This document shows positions 17,984 through 25,326 of a stretch of DNA of 39,973 nucleotides, in pieces (position 1 is the stretch's first letter; each line of letters opens with the position of its first letter). The notes beneath the pieces were generated by a model. The model saw only the letters and a program-made list of their open reading frames with translations, did not search any database and was not told where the DNA came from. A program made the position numbers and the translations under genes. Source of the stretch: Gemmataceae bacterium (GTDB taxonomy: Bacteria > Planctomycetota > Planctomycetia > Gemmatales > Gemmataceae); NCBI GenBank assembly GCA_019747685.1, contig JAIEQN010000995.1, positions 1 through 39,973 on the forward strand, written 5' to 3'.

Positions 17984-18429
17984 CGCGCGGCCTCCTCGGC
18001 TGGGGACGGGCGGCGGGCGAGGACGAATCCGGCCAGCGACCCGACCGCACAGCCCCCGGCCACCGCCAGGGTCGCCGGGCCGACGGGCAGGCCCTCGCCG
18101 GACCCGAAGCACCCGCACGTAATGTCCAGGCCCCGGTGCGGGGCGCTCCACTGGGCCGCCAGGTAGGCCGCGAACAACACCAGCGCCGCCAGGTAGGCCC
18201 CCCGGGCCCACCACCCGGCCAGCAGGCAGACCCCGACCGCGGCGTGGACCCCGGGGGTCGCGGCCGCGGCCCACAGCCCGACCCGCTCGCCGACGATCCG
18301 GTAGTTGTAGACGCTCGACAGGTAGTAGTACGGGTGGCCGAGGTGGGCGACGGCGCTGCCGAGCAGGGCGGCCGCCAGCCCGGCCCCGACCAGCCGCTCG
18401 ACCAAGCCCCGCCGACGGCTACTCGTCAT
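17953..18429 (-). CDS. MauE/DoxX-type redox membrane protein
   Basis: Inner-membrane protein of about 158 residues with about four transmembrane helices (LVGAGLAAALLGSAVAHLG, VHAAVGVCLLAGWW, AYLAALVLFAAYLAAQW, LAVAGGCAVGSLAGFVLA). The loop DITCGCFGSGEG carries the CxC/CGCFG signature of the MauE branch of the DoxX superfamily. MauE is needed for disulfide formation in the methylamine dehydrogenase small subunit; related proteins are linked to thiol oxidation or sulfur transfer. I start at ATG 18429, which leaves an 11-base overlap with the rhodanese gene; the ORF track's extra 14 residues are shadow. Next to a rhodanese fusion and a six-Cys exported protein, a role in envelope thiol chemistry is attractive but inferred. 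Confidence 0.82.
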   Translation of the reverse strand: MTSSRRRGLVERLVGAGLAAALLGSAVAHLGHPYYYLSSVYNYRIVGERVGLWAAAATPGVHAAVGVCLLAGWWARGAYLAALVLFAAYLAAQWSAPHRGLDITCGCFGSGEGLPVGPATLAVAGGCAVGSLAGFVLARRPSPAEEAARCVEADRGSR

Positions 18430-19456
18430 CGCCCGCCCACCCCACCCAGCCCCCGCGGAACACGCGGACATCCCGGTAGCCGCGGTGGTACAGGTCCGCC
18501 GCGACGGTGTCCGCCCACTGGCACGACCGGCTCTGGCAGTACACCACGACCGGCCCGCCCGGGGGAAGGGCCGCCGTCACCGCCCGCCGCTCCGCCAGCC
18601 CGGCCGACACCGGCAGGTTCACCGCCCCCGGGACGTGCCCCAGGGCGTAGTCCGCCGGCAGCCGGGCGTCGATGAAGGTGACCGCCGGCGCCCCGGCCAG
18701 CGCCCGGGCTTCGACGGCGTCGATCTCGGGGACACCGGCCGGGAAGTGGTGCCCGACCACCAGCGCGACCGCCGACCGGTCCCGCAGCAGCCCGTCCGGG
18801 TCGAGCGCCTGGAGGGCCACCCCGGCGGCACCGCCGACCCCGACCACCACACACGCCCCGACGACCGGGCCCGCCCGCCGCGCCGGCCCCCAGGCCCGGA
18901 GCAGCCCGAGGGCGGCCGTGACCACGGCCACGCACGCCAGCCCGTACCCCCACGACCCGGCCCGCAGGGCGAGCGGGTCGGGCGGGGCCGTCGAGACTAC
19001 CACCCCGGCGCCGTCCCAGAGGGCCGCGAGTTCGGCGTAGGGGAGGAGCTGCGGCTCCGCGGGCGGCTCGACGACCCGGGCCAGGCCGCCCTCGTCGCCC
19101 GCGTACAGGACCCAGTGGAGGTACGGCATCCCCAACCCGGGGCGGCGGACGTGGAGGACGACCGGGTGCCGCGAGTCGCGGAGGGACTGCGGGGTCAGGC
19201 CGGTCATCGGGGTGGCGACCAGGCCGCACGCCCGGGCCGCCCGGCACAGCTCCTCGGCCGAACTGCCCCGGTACGACCCGACGTATTCGCGGCTGAGGAG
19301 GCGCGACAGGTCGGCGTCGGTCCCGAGCATCCGGGCGGCCGCGTACACGCAGTAGACGCCGCAGTACGGCCCCTCGGAGGCGGGCAGGGCGGGGCCGCCG
19401 CCCGTCGCCCGGGCCGCCTCGACCGCCGCCGCCAGGAACAGCAGGCCCGGGGTCAT
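18419..19456 (-). CDS. C39-like peptidase domain fused to a rhodanese domain
   Basis: Unusual 345-residue membrane fusion. An N-terminal hydrophobic segment precedes a C39-like cysteine peptidase fold (residues 25-155): Cys32/Cys36 in GPYCGVYCVYAAARMLG, His114 in YLHWVLYAGD, and VEPP at about 129 where the family usually has a DP motif. Two transmembrane segments follow (SWGYGLACVAVVTAALGLL, about 169-186; GPVVGACVVVGVGGAAGVAL, about 196-215). The C-terminus is a rhodanese domain (VTFIDARLPADYALGHVPGA...) with active-site loop CQSRSC starting at Cys307. It starts at ATG 19456, overlapping the upstream stop by ATGA; the ORF track's 58 extra residues are shadow. The topology may put one catalytic domain on each side of the membrane or both on one side. 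It may be a protease, or a non-peptidase C39 as in some exporters. Confidence 0.8.
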   Translation of the reverse strand: MTPGLLFLAAAVEAARATGGGPALPASEGPYCGVYCVYAAARMLGTDADLSRLLSREYVGSYRGSSAEELCRAARACGLVATPMTGLTPQSLRDSRHPVVLHVRRPGLGMPYLHWVLYAGDEGGLARVVEPPAEPQLLPYAELAALWDGAGVVVSTAPPDPLALRAGSWGYGLACVAVVTAALGLLRAWGPARRAGPVVGACVVVGVGGAAGVALQALDPDGLLRDRSAVALVVGHHFPAGVPEIDAVEARALAGAPAVTFIDARLPADYALGHVPGAVNLPVSAGLAERRAVTAALPPGGPVVVYCQSRSCQWADTVAADLYHRGYRDVRVFRGGWVGWAGDDE

Positions 19457-20574
19457 GCGGCCGCCCCCCGCCGGGCCGCCAGCCGCCACACCCCCCCCGC
19501 GACCGCCACCAGCCCGGCCGCGGCCCCCGCGTACACCCACCACGGGGTGTGGGAGGCGGGCGTGAACGGCGACACCTCCCCCTGGGCGACGGCCTGGTTG
19601 ACGGTCTTGACGATCTTCCCCCCCCGCCACTCATACTGGATGGGCTGGTCGTCCCACACGCTCACCTTGGTCCCATCGGGGACGATCGTACTCAGCACGA
19701 ATGGGTCCTTGTCCCACCTGTCGACCACCTTGATGTCACTTATGGACACTTCCTCGATTAGATCGTCCGTCGACCCATCGGCGTATGTGTTAGTCGCCGT
19801 GTGTCTAAACTCCGTCACCATCCGGCCGGCGCCGACCTTGTTGATCCTGCTTATGTTGTATTCCTGCTTCCAGCTAGTCAGTTTGACGGGCTTGCCGTCC
19901 TCGTCCTTCGTGACCGAACCGACCGGCACTCCCTCGTAGATCAAGTCGCCCGCTGACTTTTCCTGAGCAATCCGGACCGGCAGATACCCGTTGGCAGGGT
20001 CGAGCCAGACGTTGAGCCGCCCCCACCGCCCGGCGGATTCGACCAGCACCGCGGGTTTCCCATTCAAGGGTGTCGGTTCGGTCTTGACCCGCCCGTCGCG
20101 GATCAACTCGGGCAGGGGTATGAACCCGTTCGTGTTCGTCCGCCCGTCGAGCGCCAGGCTGTACGGCCCGTACGTCAACCGCTGCAGCAGCTCAGGGGGC
20201 AGCGGGCGGACGTACGCCGAGACCCCGCTCAACGCCCGTCCGGTCTTGGGGTCAGCCGAGACGCTGATCTCCCCGGCCGCCGAGATGACCTCCTCGCCCT
20301 GGCTTGTGTTGGTGACCTGCCGGCCGTCTTGCATGGACGTGGTCGACCCCCGATCCAGTACTTTCCACCGCGGCGGGTCGAAGTAGATGTGGCCGACCCG
20401 GACGGTGGGAAGTGGAGACTTCGGGTCGTAACCCATACGGGTCGTGGCGGTAAACGACCCGCGGGGGATGGCCGGGTAGTTGCGGGTTAGTTCGTCGACC
20501 GGGTCTTGCGCGCCCACACTAGGACTGACGCAGACCAGAAGTAGTAGTACCACGGCAATCCGGTGGATGGCCAC
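19453..20574 (-). CDS. Secreted protein with C-terminal membrane anchor, LolA-like appearance
   Basis: Not firmly recognised. 373 residues with a signal peptide (AIHRIAVVLLLLVCVSPSVGAQ), a long beta-rich body (SFTATTRMGYDP, VGHIYFDPPRWKV, WLDPANGYLPVRIAQE, KLTSWKQEYNISRINK) and a C-terminal membrane helix plus basic tail (WVYAGAAAGLVAVAGGVWRLAARRG), so most of it should face outward. The alternating beta strands and 'WLDPANGYLPVR' recall LolA/outer-membrane lipoprotein-sorting-like folds, but this is only an impression. I start at GTG 20574, preceded by GGAGGGT; the ORF track's 33 extra residues have no signal character. Its stop overlaps the C39-rhodanese start. Base composition is less GC-rich than flanking genes, with more Thr, Lys and Asn, suggesting a different history. 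Confidence 0.65.
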   Translation of the reverse strand: MAIHRIAVVLLLLVCVSPSVGAQDPVDELTRNYPAIPRGSFTATTRMGYDPKSPLPTVRVGHIYFDPPRWKVLDRGSTTSMQDGRQVTNTSQGEEVISAAGEISVSADPKTGRALSGVSAYVRPLPPELLQRLTYGPYSLALDGRTNTNGFIPLPELIRDGRVKTEPTPLNGKPAVLVESAGRWGRLNVWLDPANGYLPVRIAQEKSAGDLIYEGVPVGSVTKDEDGKPVKLTSWKQEYNISRINKVGAGRMVTEFRHTATNTYADGSTDDLIEEVSISDIKVVDRWDKDPFVLSTIVPDGTKVSVWDDQPIQYEWRGGKIVKTVNQAVAQGEVSPFTPASHTPWWVYAGAAAGLVAVAGGVWRLAARRGAAA

Positions 20575-20767
20575 CAGACCCTCCGCGACAGCGGGGTCGG
20601 CCGCACACCTTCGCGCGGCCGCTCCGAAGACATCGTCCGGCGATGAGATGACACGGAAGCCGGTAATCGCCACCTCAGCGTGAGCCGGCGACCTGCATGT
20701 AGGATGGCGAACCGAGCCACGAAACGTAACCGACCCAGTCTCCGTTCCGGACGACCACCGTGTTGAC

Positions 20768-21142
20768 TTACTGGGCCTGTTGGATGGTACAGTTCTTGTC
20801 GCTCTTCTTCAGCGTGTACCGCTTGCACTTGCCGAGCGGGTCCGTGGTACAGGTCATTTTGTCGTTGTTGTACCGCGAGGTGATGTTGGTACCCGGGAGT
20901 TCCTTCCGGTAGATGTTATACGTACCCGGATCGCACGCCACTCCACCGGTCTCGGAGTAGGGTATGTTCTTGCAGTTGGGGGTCTCGATGTCGTTGGCGT
21001 TGCAGGGCTCGACGGGTCGCGGTTCCGGGATGGCCCCGGTGATCTCGGCGGCGAGGCCGCCCATGTGCTGGGGGCCGGACCAGACGACGGCCCCGAGCAG
21101 GACGGCGAACGGGAGAAGGCGGACGGCGACGAGCTTGACCAC
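20768..21142 (-). CDS. Small exported six-cysteine protein
   Basis: Unrecognised 124-residue protein. A basic, hydrophobic leader (VKLVAVRLLPFAVLLGAVVW) runs into SGPQHMGGLAAEI, then a mature region of roughly 85-95 residues with exactly six cysteines (PCNAND, PNCKN, VACDP, MTCTTD, GKCKRY, NCTIQ), suggesting three disulfides or a metal/sulfur site. The mature part is Asn/Thr/Lys-rich. I start at GTG 21142 because AGGAGGT lies 5 bases upstream; the ORF track start at 21370 is in noncoding or shadow sequence. GC is strikingly low (30 of 60 bases in 20761-20820). It sits 193 bases upstream of the anchored secreted protein and may be the substrate or partner of the redox module. The GG could be a processing site, unproven. 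Confidence 0.65.
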   Translation of the reverse strand: MVKLVAVRLLPFAVLLGAVVWSGPQHMGGLAAEITGAIPEPRPVEPCNANDIETPNCKNIPYSETGGVACDPGTYNIYRKELPGTNITSRYNNDKMTCTTDPLGKCKRYTLKKSDKNCTIQQAQ

Positions 21143-21287
21143 GGGGACCTCCTGGGTGCAAGTGTTGCCAGAAGACGGGGGTAGGTAAGAAGTGCCCCCG
21201 TACTGAATCCTAATGACGCCCGCCCCCCCCCCCGTCAAGTGTACAAAATTAAAAAAACGCAACCTCCCCCAGCCTTCGCCGGCCCGC
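21143..21287. other. Intergenic region with homopolymer tracts upstream of the six-Cys gene
   Basis: This 145-base gap separates the enolase stop from the six-Cys gene on the minus strand. It contains a run of eleven C (21223-21233) and the AT-rich patch GTACAAAATTAAAAAAACGC (21241-21260), which on the minus strand reads as seven T followed by AATTTTGTAC. A weak stem (CCGGC/GCTGG) lies about 12 bases before the T-run. It could be the enolase transcript end, the promoter region of the downstream module (TTGACG at 21238-21233, minus), or both. No convincing -10 was found at normal spacing. Confidence 0.35.
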
Positions 21288-22406
21288 TCATCCCGACTCG
21301 GCCACGAGGTACTTCTTGACGAAGCCCTCGTCGAGCGTGACCCCGAGGCCGGGGCGGTCCGGGACCTCAATCCAGCCGCCGACCGACTGCACCTTCTCGA
21401 CCGTCAGCTCGTGCCGCAGGGGCGAGTCCTCGACGCAGTCCTCGAACAGGAAGGCGTCCCGGCAGGTGCTCAGCCAGTGCAGGCTGGCGGCCGCCGTCAG
21501 CGGGCTGGTGTAGCAGTGGTTGCACAGCCGGCCGCCGGCCTCCTCGACCCGGGCCCGGATGTACGCCGCGTCGGTGAACCCGCACCGCGACAGATCGACC
21601 TGGTATACGTCGAGCGCCCGCCGGTCGATGAACGGCCGGAACGACTCCCGGCCGCACTCGCCCTCGCCGGCCGCGATCGGGACCGGCGACCGGTCCCGCA
21701 GCCAGACGTACCCGTCGATGTCGTCCTCCCGCAACGGCTCCTCGAACCACTCGGGCCGGTACTCGGCGAAGGCGTGGGCCCGCCGCAGGGCCGTCCGGGC
21801 GTCGTACACGCAGCCGGCGTCGATGAGCAGCGTCGCGTCGCCCAGCCCGTCGCGGGCACCCCGGACGAGGTCGATGTCCACCGCCTCGGACGTGCCCATC
21901 GGCTCCCACCCGAACTTGACGGCCGTGTAGCCCTCGCCGACCCACCGCCGGGCGATGTCGGCCGTCGCCTTGCCGTCCCGGCCGAACAGGATCGACGCAT
22001 ACCCGCGGATGCGGTCGTGCTGCTTGCCGCCGAGCAGCCGGTGGATCGGCTGGCCGAATGCCTTCCCCTTCAGGTCCCACAGGGCCATGTCCACCGCGGC
22101 CATCGCCGTGATGCCGACGGCCGTGCGGCCGAAGTACATCGTCCGCCGGTACATCGTCTGCCACAGCCGCTCGTGGTCGAGCGGGTTCACGCCGACCAGG
22201 AGCTGCCGCAGCCCGCAGGCGATGTTGTGGCTGAACGGGGCGTCGACGATCGCCTTCACCACCTCCGGCGACGAGTCGGCCTCGCCGACCCCTTCGAGGC
22301 CGTCGTCGGTCCGGACGCGGACGAGGACCGAGTCCTGGCTACTCGCCGTCTTGGCGGTGATGTTCGGGATGCGGAGGATTTGGCAGACGACCTCGGTGAT
22401 CTTCAT
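21288..22406 (-). CDS. Enolase-superfamily acid-sugar dehydratase/racemase (full length)
   Basis: Mandelate racemase/muconate-lactonizing enzyme family, 372 residues, complete. Capping domain: MKITEVVCQILRIPNI, GLEGVGEADSSPEVV, AVDMALWDLKGK, HRLLGGKQHDRI. Barrel: AVKFGWEP (catalytic Lys region), metal ligands in LLIDAGC (Asp), WFEEPL (Glu) and IAAGEGECGRE (Glu), and CNHCYTSPL with the likely general acid/base His. Members abstract a proton next to a carboxylate, usually dehydrating aldonic or uronic acids or epimerising them; substrate is not readable. Cytoplasmic. It follows the large secreted-protein gene by 24 bases, so the two are probably one transcript. It is not the missing part of the truncated paralogue at 16545: both halves are present and the orientation is opposite. 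Confidence 0.88.
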   Translation of the reverse strand: MKITEVVCQILRIPNITAKTASSQDSVLVRVRTDDGLEGVGEADSSPEVVKAIVDAPFSHNIACGLRQLLVGVNPLDHERLWQTMYRRTMYFGRTAVGITAMAAVDMALWDLKGKAFGQPIHRLLGGKQHDRIRGYASILFGRDGKATADIARRWVGEGYTAVKFGWEPMGTSEAVDIDLVRGARDGLGDATLLIDAGCVYDARTALRRAHAFAEYRPEWFEEPLREDDIDGYVWLRDRSPVPIAAGEGECGRESFRPFIDRRALDVYQVDLSRCGFTDAAYIRARVEEAGGRLCNHCYTSPLTAAASLHWLSTCRDAFLFEDCVEDSPLRHELTVEKVQSVGGWIEVPDRPGLGVTLDEGFVKKYLVAESG

Positions 22407-22430
22407 GGCGGCCCCGGGGTCAGCGTGTTA

Positions 22431-25169
22431 TCACTTCAGCTCGATGATGCGGACGCCACCGGCCTGTACAACCAACTCCACCGAAGGTGACGGCCCCGGC
22501 GTCACGGTCAAATTGTCGCTGGGCAACAGGCGGTCCGACGCGGCCGACACCGGCACCCGACTGCGGATCGTCACCGGGCGGTTCTCGCGGTAGTCGGTCG
22601 GGGTGATCCCCTGTTGCGGCTTGATCGCCCCGGCCGGGTTGAGGAGCGTCACCAGCCAGCCCTTGTCGGTCTTGTTCACCATCCATTCCACGTCGCCCTC
22701 AACCTCGACCGGCATCAGCCCGCGGGTCAGGTGGGCGAACAGCCGCGGGACCAACGGCACCGCCTGCCGGCCGACGGCCAGCCCCCGCGGCACCGACAGG
22801 TAGATGAGCCGGCCCTTGCCGCGGTCGAAGGCGGCGCAGAACGCTTTGCCGTTGGGCGTGGTGGCCAGCGGCCGGCCGCCCGTGACCGGCTTGTACCGGA
22901 ATCGCGGTGAGGGGTGGACCGCCGGGTCGGCCAGCCAGCGGTAGCCGTCGGCCTCGGCCGGCTCGCCGGTCTTCGGCAACTCCAACGCGGCCAGCCCCGG
23001 GCCGGAGAGGTGGGCGTCGGCGACGAGCAGCGTCCCGCCGTCGGCGACGTACTCTGCCAGCCGGTTCCCCTCGGCCGCGGTCAGCTCGATGTCCCCGGCC
23101 GCGATCACCACCGGGTACGTCGCCAGGGTGGTCGACTTCGACACGTCCGGGTAGGCGAGGACCACGTCGAAGATGTCCCCGAAGACGCCGGGGACGAACA
23201 CCTCGTTCGTCCCGGTCATCGGCTTCTCGGCCTCCGGGCCGATCGGGTGGAACGCCGTCCAGAAATATTCTTCCAGCATCTTCTCGTGGTCGCCGGGGCG
23301 GAACCGGTCCGGGTGGCCGCCGTAGTTCTTGAAGGCGTTCGGCCAGAACGGGGCCGGCTCCCAGCCGTGGGCGTAATCCACCAGGAAGGCCACCGGGGTG
23401 AACGGCGTCCCGCGGTCCGGCTCCTTCGCGGTCAGCCGCAAGAACCGGTCCACGAGCTGCCCCTTCGGCGACAGTTGCACCTCGCGGACGCCGGCCACGG
23501 TGGTGCCTCCCGGCTTCCAATACTCGTCGAACCCCTGTTCGTGATAGAACATCGACGCCCCGGCCATGTACTGATACCAGATGTCGAACTTGTACCACGT
23601 CATGCCGGCGCCGGCGAAGACACTGTAATAGTTATCTAACAGGTTGCGGGGGCTGGTGTAGCTCTGCTGGTTGCTGAAGATGGTGGACGAGTCGCCGAAG
23701 TTGCACGACCGGTAGGTCGCCGTCATCGCCCCCCGCTGGCGGGCCGCCCCGCGCATGAACGCCCACCGCATCGGCAGGACGGTGGCGGTCGCCGCCGCCG
23801 ACTCGTACCCGACCGTCCGCGCCCCCCAATCGGCGGCCAGCGGCAGGAAGGCGATGTTCCCGACCGACAGGCACGAGATCACGTCGGCGTAGGGGTTGGC
23901 GTCCAGGTCCTTGCCGTAGACGGCCCGGTACTTGGCCGCGTTGGCCGCCAGACTCGGCGGGGTGAACGCTTCGGCCAGTTGCCGGCGGGTGGTCGCGGCC
24001 GCCGTCTTCTCGGCCATCAGCTTCGGGTCGACCTCGAAGTAGCCGAGGCTCTCGCCGGCGATGGCCCCGACGTAACGGTTGCGGTACTTCCCGAACGCCT
24101 CGACGCCCTTGTCCCCGATCCGCGTGTCCGGGGCGTAGTTCATCATCGTCGCCCAGCGGCGGCCGGGGTTGGCGTCCAGCCACCGGGCGAACCGCTTGCC
24201 GGCTTCGGCTAGCTCGCCCGTCTTCGGGTCGGTAGCGAAGATTTGCGGGCCTACCCCGTGCAACGTCGGAACGATCCGGGGGTCGGAGAAGATCGGCACG
24301 TCCGGCCGGCCGCCGTACTTCTGGGCGAACTCCTTCTTCACGTCGTCGTCGGCCACCGAGTACGGGAACAGCACCCGCTTCGGGTCGTCGCTCGTCCAGG
24401 CCGGGCAGTCGGCCGGGACGTTCCACAGGTATAGGAAGCCCTGGTCGTCGACCGTCTTGGGCTTCCAACACGCCGGGATGTCCCACGACTGCTTGGCCCG
24501 GGCCAGCGGCTCCAGGTCCTTCGGGATGCCCTTGCGATAGCCGGCCAGCACGTCCCGGGCGGCGGTGCGCGGCCGTTCCTTGATGTGCGGGCGGTAGGCG
24601 GCGTCCGTGGTCAGCACGATGACATCGACCTGCCGGGCCTCGGGGTCCTTCGTCGTGGTGGCGAGGGTGAGCTTGGCCGGCCCCTTCGCCAGCGTCAGCT
24701 CTCGGCGGTTCCAGGCGAACGCCCAGCCCCAGTAGAGCTTGGCCTCGTTGTCCTCGTCCACGACGGCCTGCTCGCCGAACCGGCCGGTCCACGGGGCCGC
24801 CCCGGGCTGCTCGACCGTGATCTGGAACCGCTCCGTCTTCTCCCGCCAGTCGCCGTACCGGACCCAGACGAACCACCGGCCGGCGGCCGGGAGTTCGATC
24901 GTCTTCGAGGCGACGGCCTTGTCGTCGTCCGGCCCGGCGGCGACGGACAGGAAGCCGCTCTCGCCGCCCTGGTTCCACTCGGCCGCCCACCCGGGGCCGG
25001 ACAGCCCCCAGTGGCCGGCCGTCTGCTTCATCTCCGGCTTGCCCATCGGCCAGCAGTAGCCGCGGAGGCCGTCGAGGTGCTCGGCCTCGACCCAGACGTG
25101 TTCCTCGCCGGCGGCCGCCGGGGCGGCCAAAAGGAGGGCGGCGAGGGCGGGGCGGAGGCGGGCGGGCAT
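22431..25169 (-). CDS. Large secreted protein, possible glycoside-hydrolase-like
   Basis: 912-residue exported protein, not firmly recognised. Signal peptide MPARLRPALAALLLAAPAAAG, then a carbohydrate-binding-like beta-sandwich (HVWVEAEHL, GRWFVWVRYGDW, LTLAKGPAKLTLATTTK; to about residue 180). A large central region has barrel-like segments (YVGAIAGESLGYFEVDPK, WGARTVGYESAAATA, GMTWYKFDIWYQY). Near the C-terminus, YPVVIAAGDIELTAAEGNRL followed by YVADGGTLLVADAH resembles the amidotransferase-like domain of GH42-type glycosidases, then a beta-sandwich tail. The start is the ATG at 25169; the ORF track's 172 extra residues are antisense to the MFS gene or noncoding. Together with the adjacent enolase it suggests a carbohydrate role. 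No catalytic Glu pair could be assigned. Confidence 0.7.
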   Translation of the reverse strand: MPARLRPALAALLLAAPAAAGEEHVWVEAEHLDGLRGYCWPMGKPEMKQTAGHWGLSGPGWAAEWNQGGESGFLSVAAGPDDDKAVASKTIELPAAGRWFVWVRYGDWREKTERFQITVEQPGAAPWTGRFGEQAVVDEDNEAKLYWGWAFAWNRRELTLAKGPAKLTLATTTKDPEARQVDVIVLTTDAAYRPHIKERPRTAARDVLAGYRKGIPKDLEPLARAKQSWDIPACWKPKTVDDQGFLYLWNVPADCPAWTSDDPKRVLFPYSVADDDVKKEFAQKYGGRPDVPIFSDPRIVPTLHGVGPQIFATDPKTGELAEAGKRFARWLDANPGRRWATMMNYAPDTRIGDKGVEAFGKYRNRYVGAIAGESLGYFEVDPKLMAEKTAAATTRRQLAEAFTPPSLAANAAKYRAVYGKDLDANPYADVISCLSVGNIAFLPLAADWGARTVGYESAAATATVLPMRWAFMRGAARQRGAMTATYRSCNFGDSSTIFSNQQSYTSPRNLLDNYYSVFAGAGMTWYKFDIWYQYMAGASMFYHEQGFDEYWKPGGTTVAGVREVQLSPKGQLVDRFLRLTAKEPDRGTPFTPVAFLVDYAHGWEPAPFWPNAFKNYGGHPDRFRPGDHEKMLEEYFWTAFHPIGPEAEKPMTGTNEVFVPGVFGDIFDVVLAYPDVSKSTTLATYPVVIAAGDIELTAAEGNRLAEYVADGGTLLVADAHLSGPGLAALELPKTGEPAEADGYRWLADPAVHPSPRFRYKPVTGGRPLATTPNGKAFCAAFDRGKGRLIYLSVPRGLAVGRQAVPLVPRLFAHLTRGLMPVEVEGDVEWMVNKTDKGWLVTLLNPAGAIKPQQGITPTDYRENRPVTIRSRVPVSAASDRLLPSDNLTVTPGPSPSVELVVQAGGVRIIELK

Positions 25170-25326
25170 GGCGGCGGCTCGCAGCGGGACGGGTCCGCGT
25201 AGTATCGCCGACCGCGGCGGGCCGGGCAACCCGTCGGGCGGCGCTTGCCGCCCGGCCGGCCGGCGGGTACTCTGCGCCGGGGCCGAGTGGCTCTCTTCCG
25301 CCGCTGGCAGCGAGGTCCGCCCCGCC

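Noticed and set aside
20768-21142. Six-Cys protein as a classical double-glycine bacteriocin
   Set aside because: The leader is a hydrophobic Sec-like signal, not the short amphipathic leader of GG bacteriocins, and no ABC exporter or immunity gene is present. Kept only as a possibility.
21241-21290. Rho-independent terminator of the enolase gene
   Set aside because: The stem CCGGC/GCTGG is short, contains a GU pair and lies about 12 bases from the T-run, so it was recorded as an intergenic note only.
21288-22406. Full-length enolase as the displaced second half of the truncated one
   Set aside because: It has its own complete N-terminal capping domain, opposite orientation and diverged sequence, so it is a separate paralogue.
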